Source: Pseudomonadota bacterium | Lineage (GTDB): Bacteria; Pseudomonadota; Gammaproteobacteria; Competibacterales; Competibacteraceae | Length of the DNA: 42,516 nt | Assembly (NCBI GenBank): GCA_030917925.1 | Contig: JAUPTV010000290.1 | Coordinates: 1 to 42,516 of the forward strand | Reading direction: 5' to 3' | Part shown: positions 40,614-42,516 of the stretch, in pieces | Layout: every line of letters begins with the position of its first letter | Numbering within the stretch: the first letter of the stretch is position 1 | Position numbers and translations under genes: made by a program | Notes under the pieces: model-generated | The model's input: the letters and a program-made list of their open reading frames with translations, nothing else | Told to the model about the DNA's origin: nothing | Databases searched by the model: none

Positions 40614-42191
40614 TCAGGCTCGCACCACCTGAATCCGCCGACCTTGGGGACTGCACTGTTCAACGCTCAGTGTGCGCTCGGCGATGGGCGACTGATTGGA
40701 GCGACGGTCGAAGATCACCAGCCAGCCGGTATCCAGCCCCAACCCGGCCAGATAAAGATCCAGTTGCACCAGTCCGGCGGTCAGGGGATCGGGAGCACCG
40801 TCGCGCCAAACCTTGAGTTCCATGCCCAGCGTCATCCCGCTATAACGCAGACACAGATCCATCCGCCCCGAACCAATCGCATATTCCCGCTCCAAGGTTC
40901 CGTCGCCATTGACCACCCGATGCAGGAAGGCCATCAGCACCAGATGCGGGGCGATTTCGTGATAGGGTGCGCTGCCCAGTAACGGCTGACCGTGCTGCCG
41001 CCAGAAGTCCAGAAAGGCGTCCAGCAGCCGTTCAGCGTTCAGACTGCCGTCGGTATTCAGCCAGGTCGGCGTGATCTGTGGCAGCGAGGCTTGCGGGGTG
41101 AACGCCAGGGCGCGGGGCAACACTTCACGATAGATCGGATTGGCAATGGTCAGACCCTGCCCGGACGCCATCCGACATAGCCCTAGATCGATCAGATACT
41201 GAATGTCATCTTCGGGGACCCCCGCCAGCGCGTTGCCCGCCAGCATCGGCTCAATGACCTGCCGCACTCGCTCCTCACGCAGCTTGTCGGCCAATTGATC
41301 CAGATGGGTGACCCGGTTGACGATGAGATATTCCTTGGCCTGGTCGATGGTGGCGACGGTCACCGGCTGGCTACGGTCGCGCCCTTCCAGCCAGCGAAAA
41401 CAGGCGTGATAAGCCAGGGCATTGACCAGCCACGGTTGACCCTGAGTCAGGTTCCAAACCCGATCCAGCGCCTCGGCGGTGAAGACCTGTCCGGTCTCGT
41501 GGGTGTGTTCCTGGAGCAGAGTGATGATCTCAGCGGCAGTGAAGTCGCCCAGCCGCAACGATTCGGCCTTGATGTTGAAGGCGCTACCGCCGGTAATCGG
41601 ACTGGGTTCGGAACGGGCGTGAATCCGATAGTCGCGCAGATCGCGGACCCCGCACAGAACCACTGTCTGTGGAAAAGGTACTCGAGGGCGCTGGGTGTAG
41701 CCGGTCCGCAACTGGCGCAGCAGCGAAATTAACGTATCGCCAACCAGGGCGTCGACCTCATCGAGCAGCAGGATGGCGGGACGGGGATCGGCCGCCGCCC
41801 AGAACTCCAGTAGATGCGCCAGCCGGTCATCGGCAGGAACAGTCGCGCCGCCGTCCTGATACCAGTCAGCGAGCCGGTGATCGTGGAGATAGCCACGGGC
41901 GGCGCGACCGAGGACGCTGCAAATGGTGGCCATGCCCCGATCTACATCCTCGCGGGCGGTTTGCGCGGCTTCGATATTGACGTAGAGCGCCCGGTAGCGG
42001 CCTTCCTGGTTCAGGTAGTCCATCAGCGCCAACAGACAGGAGGTTTTGCCGGTCTGGCGCGGGGCGTGGAGCAGAAAATATTTTTCTTGGTCGATAAGCG
42101 TCAGGACTTCGTCGAGATCCCATCGATGCAGGGGCGGTAAACAATAATGGAGGTCGGGCCGGTTCGGGCCTTCAGTGTTGAAAAAGCGCAT
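40614..42191 (-). CDS. AAA ATPase with C-terminal PD-(D/E)XK nuclease domain
   Basis: 525 residues. The ATPase part has Walker A APRQTGKTS (about 43-51) and Walker B AILLLDEVDAL (about 139-149). A winged-helix-like middle follows. The end carries a nuclease-like block with Asp445 (GSGRMDLCL) and Glu458-x-Lys460 (MELKVW), the PD-(D/E)XK metal-binding pattern. This AAA + PDDEXK layout is found in many unknown or conflict-related proteins. The ATG at 42191 is chosen because the protein part begins there, while the frame runs on to 42266. Targets and partners are unknown, and no partner gene lies beside it. Confidence 0.8.
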   Translation of the reverse strand: MRFFNTEGPNRPDLHYCLPPLHRWDLDEVLTLIDQEKYFLLHAPRQTGKTSCLLALMDYLNQEGRYRALYVNIEAAQTAREDVDRGMATICSVLGRAARGYLHDHRLADWYQDGGATVPADDRLAHLLEFWAAADPRPAILLLDEVDALVGDTLISLLRQLRTGYTQRPRVPFPQTVVLCGVRDLRDYRIHARSEPSPITGGSAFNIKAESLRLGDFTAAEIITLLQEHTHETGQVFTAEALDRVWNLTQGQPWLVNALAYHACFRWLEGRDRSQPVTVATIDQAKEYLIVNRVTHLDQLADKLREERVRQVIEPMLAGNALAGVPEDDIQYLIDLGLCRMASGQGLTIANPIYREVLPRALAFTPQASLPQITPTWLNTDGSLNAERLLDAFLDFWRQHGQPLLGSAPYHEIAPHLVLMAFLHRVVNGDGTLEREYAIGSGRMDLCLRYSGMTLGMELKVWRDGAPDPLTAGLVQLDLYLAGLGLDTGWLVIFDRRSNQSPIAERTLSVEQCSPQGRRIQVVRA

Positions 42192-42516
42192 GGCGGGACT
42201 CCGGAAAACAGGGACAGGAGGGGGAACAGCGGCGGAAGGCAAGGATAACATGGGGATTTGATCCACCCTGTTGACAAATTGCCCCCTTCCCAGTGACTAG
42301 ACCTCGCATCTGCCCAATTATATTGCCTTTCCGGCTGATCAGCGGACTTCCCGAACCACCCCGGCGCTAACGCGCGACCCCTCCTTTGCCAAGGAGGGGA
42401 ATCCGGAAATCCGGCTTTCACCGGGAAAAGCGATACCGGACGAAAAAACGCCGACGCGCGGACGTCGAAAGGTGAGGAGTTCAAAACCGGCGTGCGGCCG
42501 GTCGCCGGATCAATGC
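42192..42516. other. right edge, intergenic, no gene seen
   Basis: 325 bases upstream of the AAA gene. On the minus strand a TATAAT (42322-42317) could be a -10 box for that gene, but no fitting -35 is seen. The region also holds an inverted repeat (separate entry) and several short GC-rich repeats such as ATCCGGAAATCCGG. No ORF with a believable start could be found. Confidence 0.4.
42378..42399. repeat. inverted repeat (9-bp arms)
   Basis: CCCCTCCTT, four bases TGCC, then AAGGAGGGG: a perfect 9-bp stem. It has no T-run beyond it, so a terminator is unlikely, and it may be a repetitive extragenic element. Confidence 0.6.

Noticed and set aside
42101-42484. 127-codon open frame on the minus strand at the right edge
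   Set aside because: It overlaps the AAA gene start in another frame and shows no protein-like pattern or ribosome site.

Overview
The window looks like a chromosomal segment of a GC-rich gammaproteobacterium. The basis is a FabA/FabB-type anaerobic unsaturated fatty acid pair, PlsY next to FolB, a Lon gene behind a sigma32-like promoter, ApaG, a YgiM-type SH3 protein, and two-membrane envelope genes (LolA-like, beta-barrel, HtrB/LpxL-like). Finer placement, for example near Competibacteraceae, is a guess. The window holds about 45 protein genes, one tRNA-Arg(CCT), a probable group II intron fragment and several short repeats.

Layout. (1) 1-2,560 is visibly more AT-rich: a three-gene cassette (dual-specificity phosphatase, NADAR-family protein, SLOG/YspA-like protein), then a group II intron 5' fragment and a YqiA-like esterase. 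It looks like an acquired island. (2) 2,619-3,445 holds an unusual secreted peptide with five W-x-N motifs and a small coiled-coil membrane protein. (3) 3,508-10,016 is housekeeping: fabA-fabB, plsY, folB, an SH3 protein, a MidA-type methyltransferase and a GCS2-like ligase. (4) 10,030-24,739 is a large aryl-polyene / xanthomonadin-type biosynthetic cluster. It encodes an FkbO/XanB2-like chorismatase (hydroxybenzoate starter), an AMP-dependent aryl-ACP ligase, an ACP, one active ketosynthase, two Cys-less ketosynthase-like partners, a ketoreductase, two hotdog dehydratases, a UbiE-like methyltransferase, a B12-binding radical SAM enzyme, a GT2 glycosyltransferase, an acyltransferase fused to a DUF218 domain, a LolA-like carrier and an MMPL exporter. 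Many of its genes overlap by ATGA. (5) 24,756-27,936 is a secreted pentapeptide-repeat protein and lon, which has a good sigma32-like promoter. (6) 27,996-33,676 is a five-gene operon with two tandem copies of a [small periplasmic binding protein + beta-barrel protein] module followed by a membrane GGDEF-EAL protein, suggesting envelope sensing linked to cyclic-di-GMP. (7) 33,734-42,266 has a methyltransferase, apaG, an acyl-CoA synthetase / enoyl-CoA hydratase pair, an orphan FixJ-type regulator with a degenerate receiver, an NRDE protein, tRNA-Arg, a flavodoxin-fold oxidoreductase, an FAH-family hydrolase and an AAA ATPase fused to a PD-(D/E)XK nuclease domain.

How the genes work together. 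In the central cluster, chorismate would be converted to a hydroxybenzoate, activated and loaded on the ACP, then extended by ketosynthase, reductase and dehydratases into a conjugated aryl polyene. The product would then be methylated or otherwise tailored, attached to a lipid or sugar by the acyltransferase and glycosyltransferase, and moved to the outer membrane by the MMPL and LolA-like proteins. The strongest leads for new biology are the phosphatase-NADAR-SLOG cassette, the W-x-N peptide, the unusual parts of the polyene cluster (radical SAM, acyltransferase-DUF218 fusion) and the duplicated sensor module.
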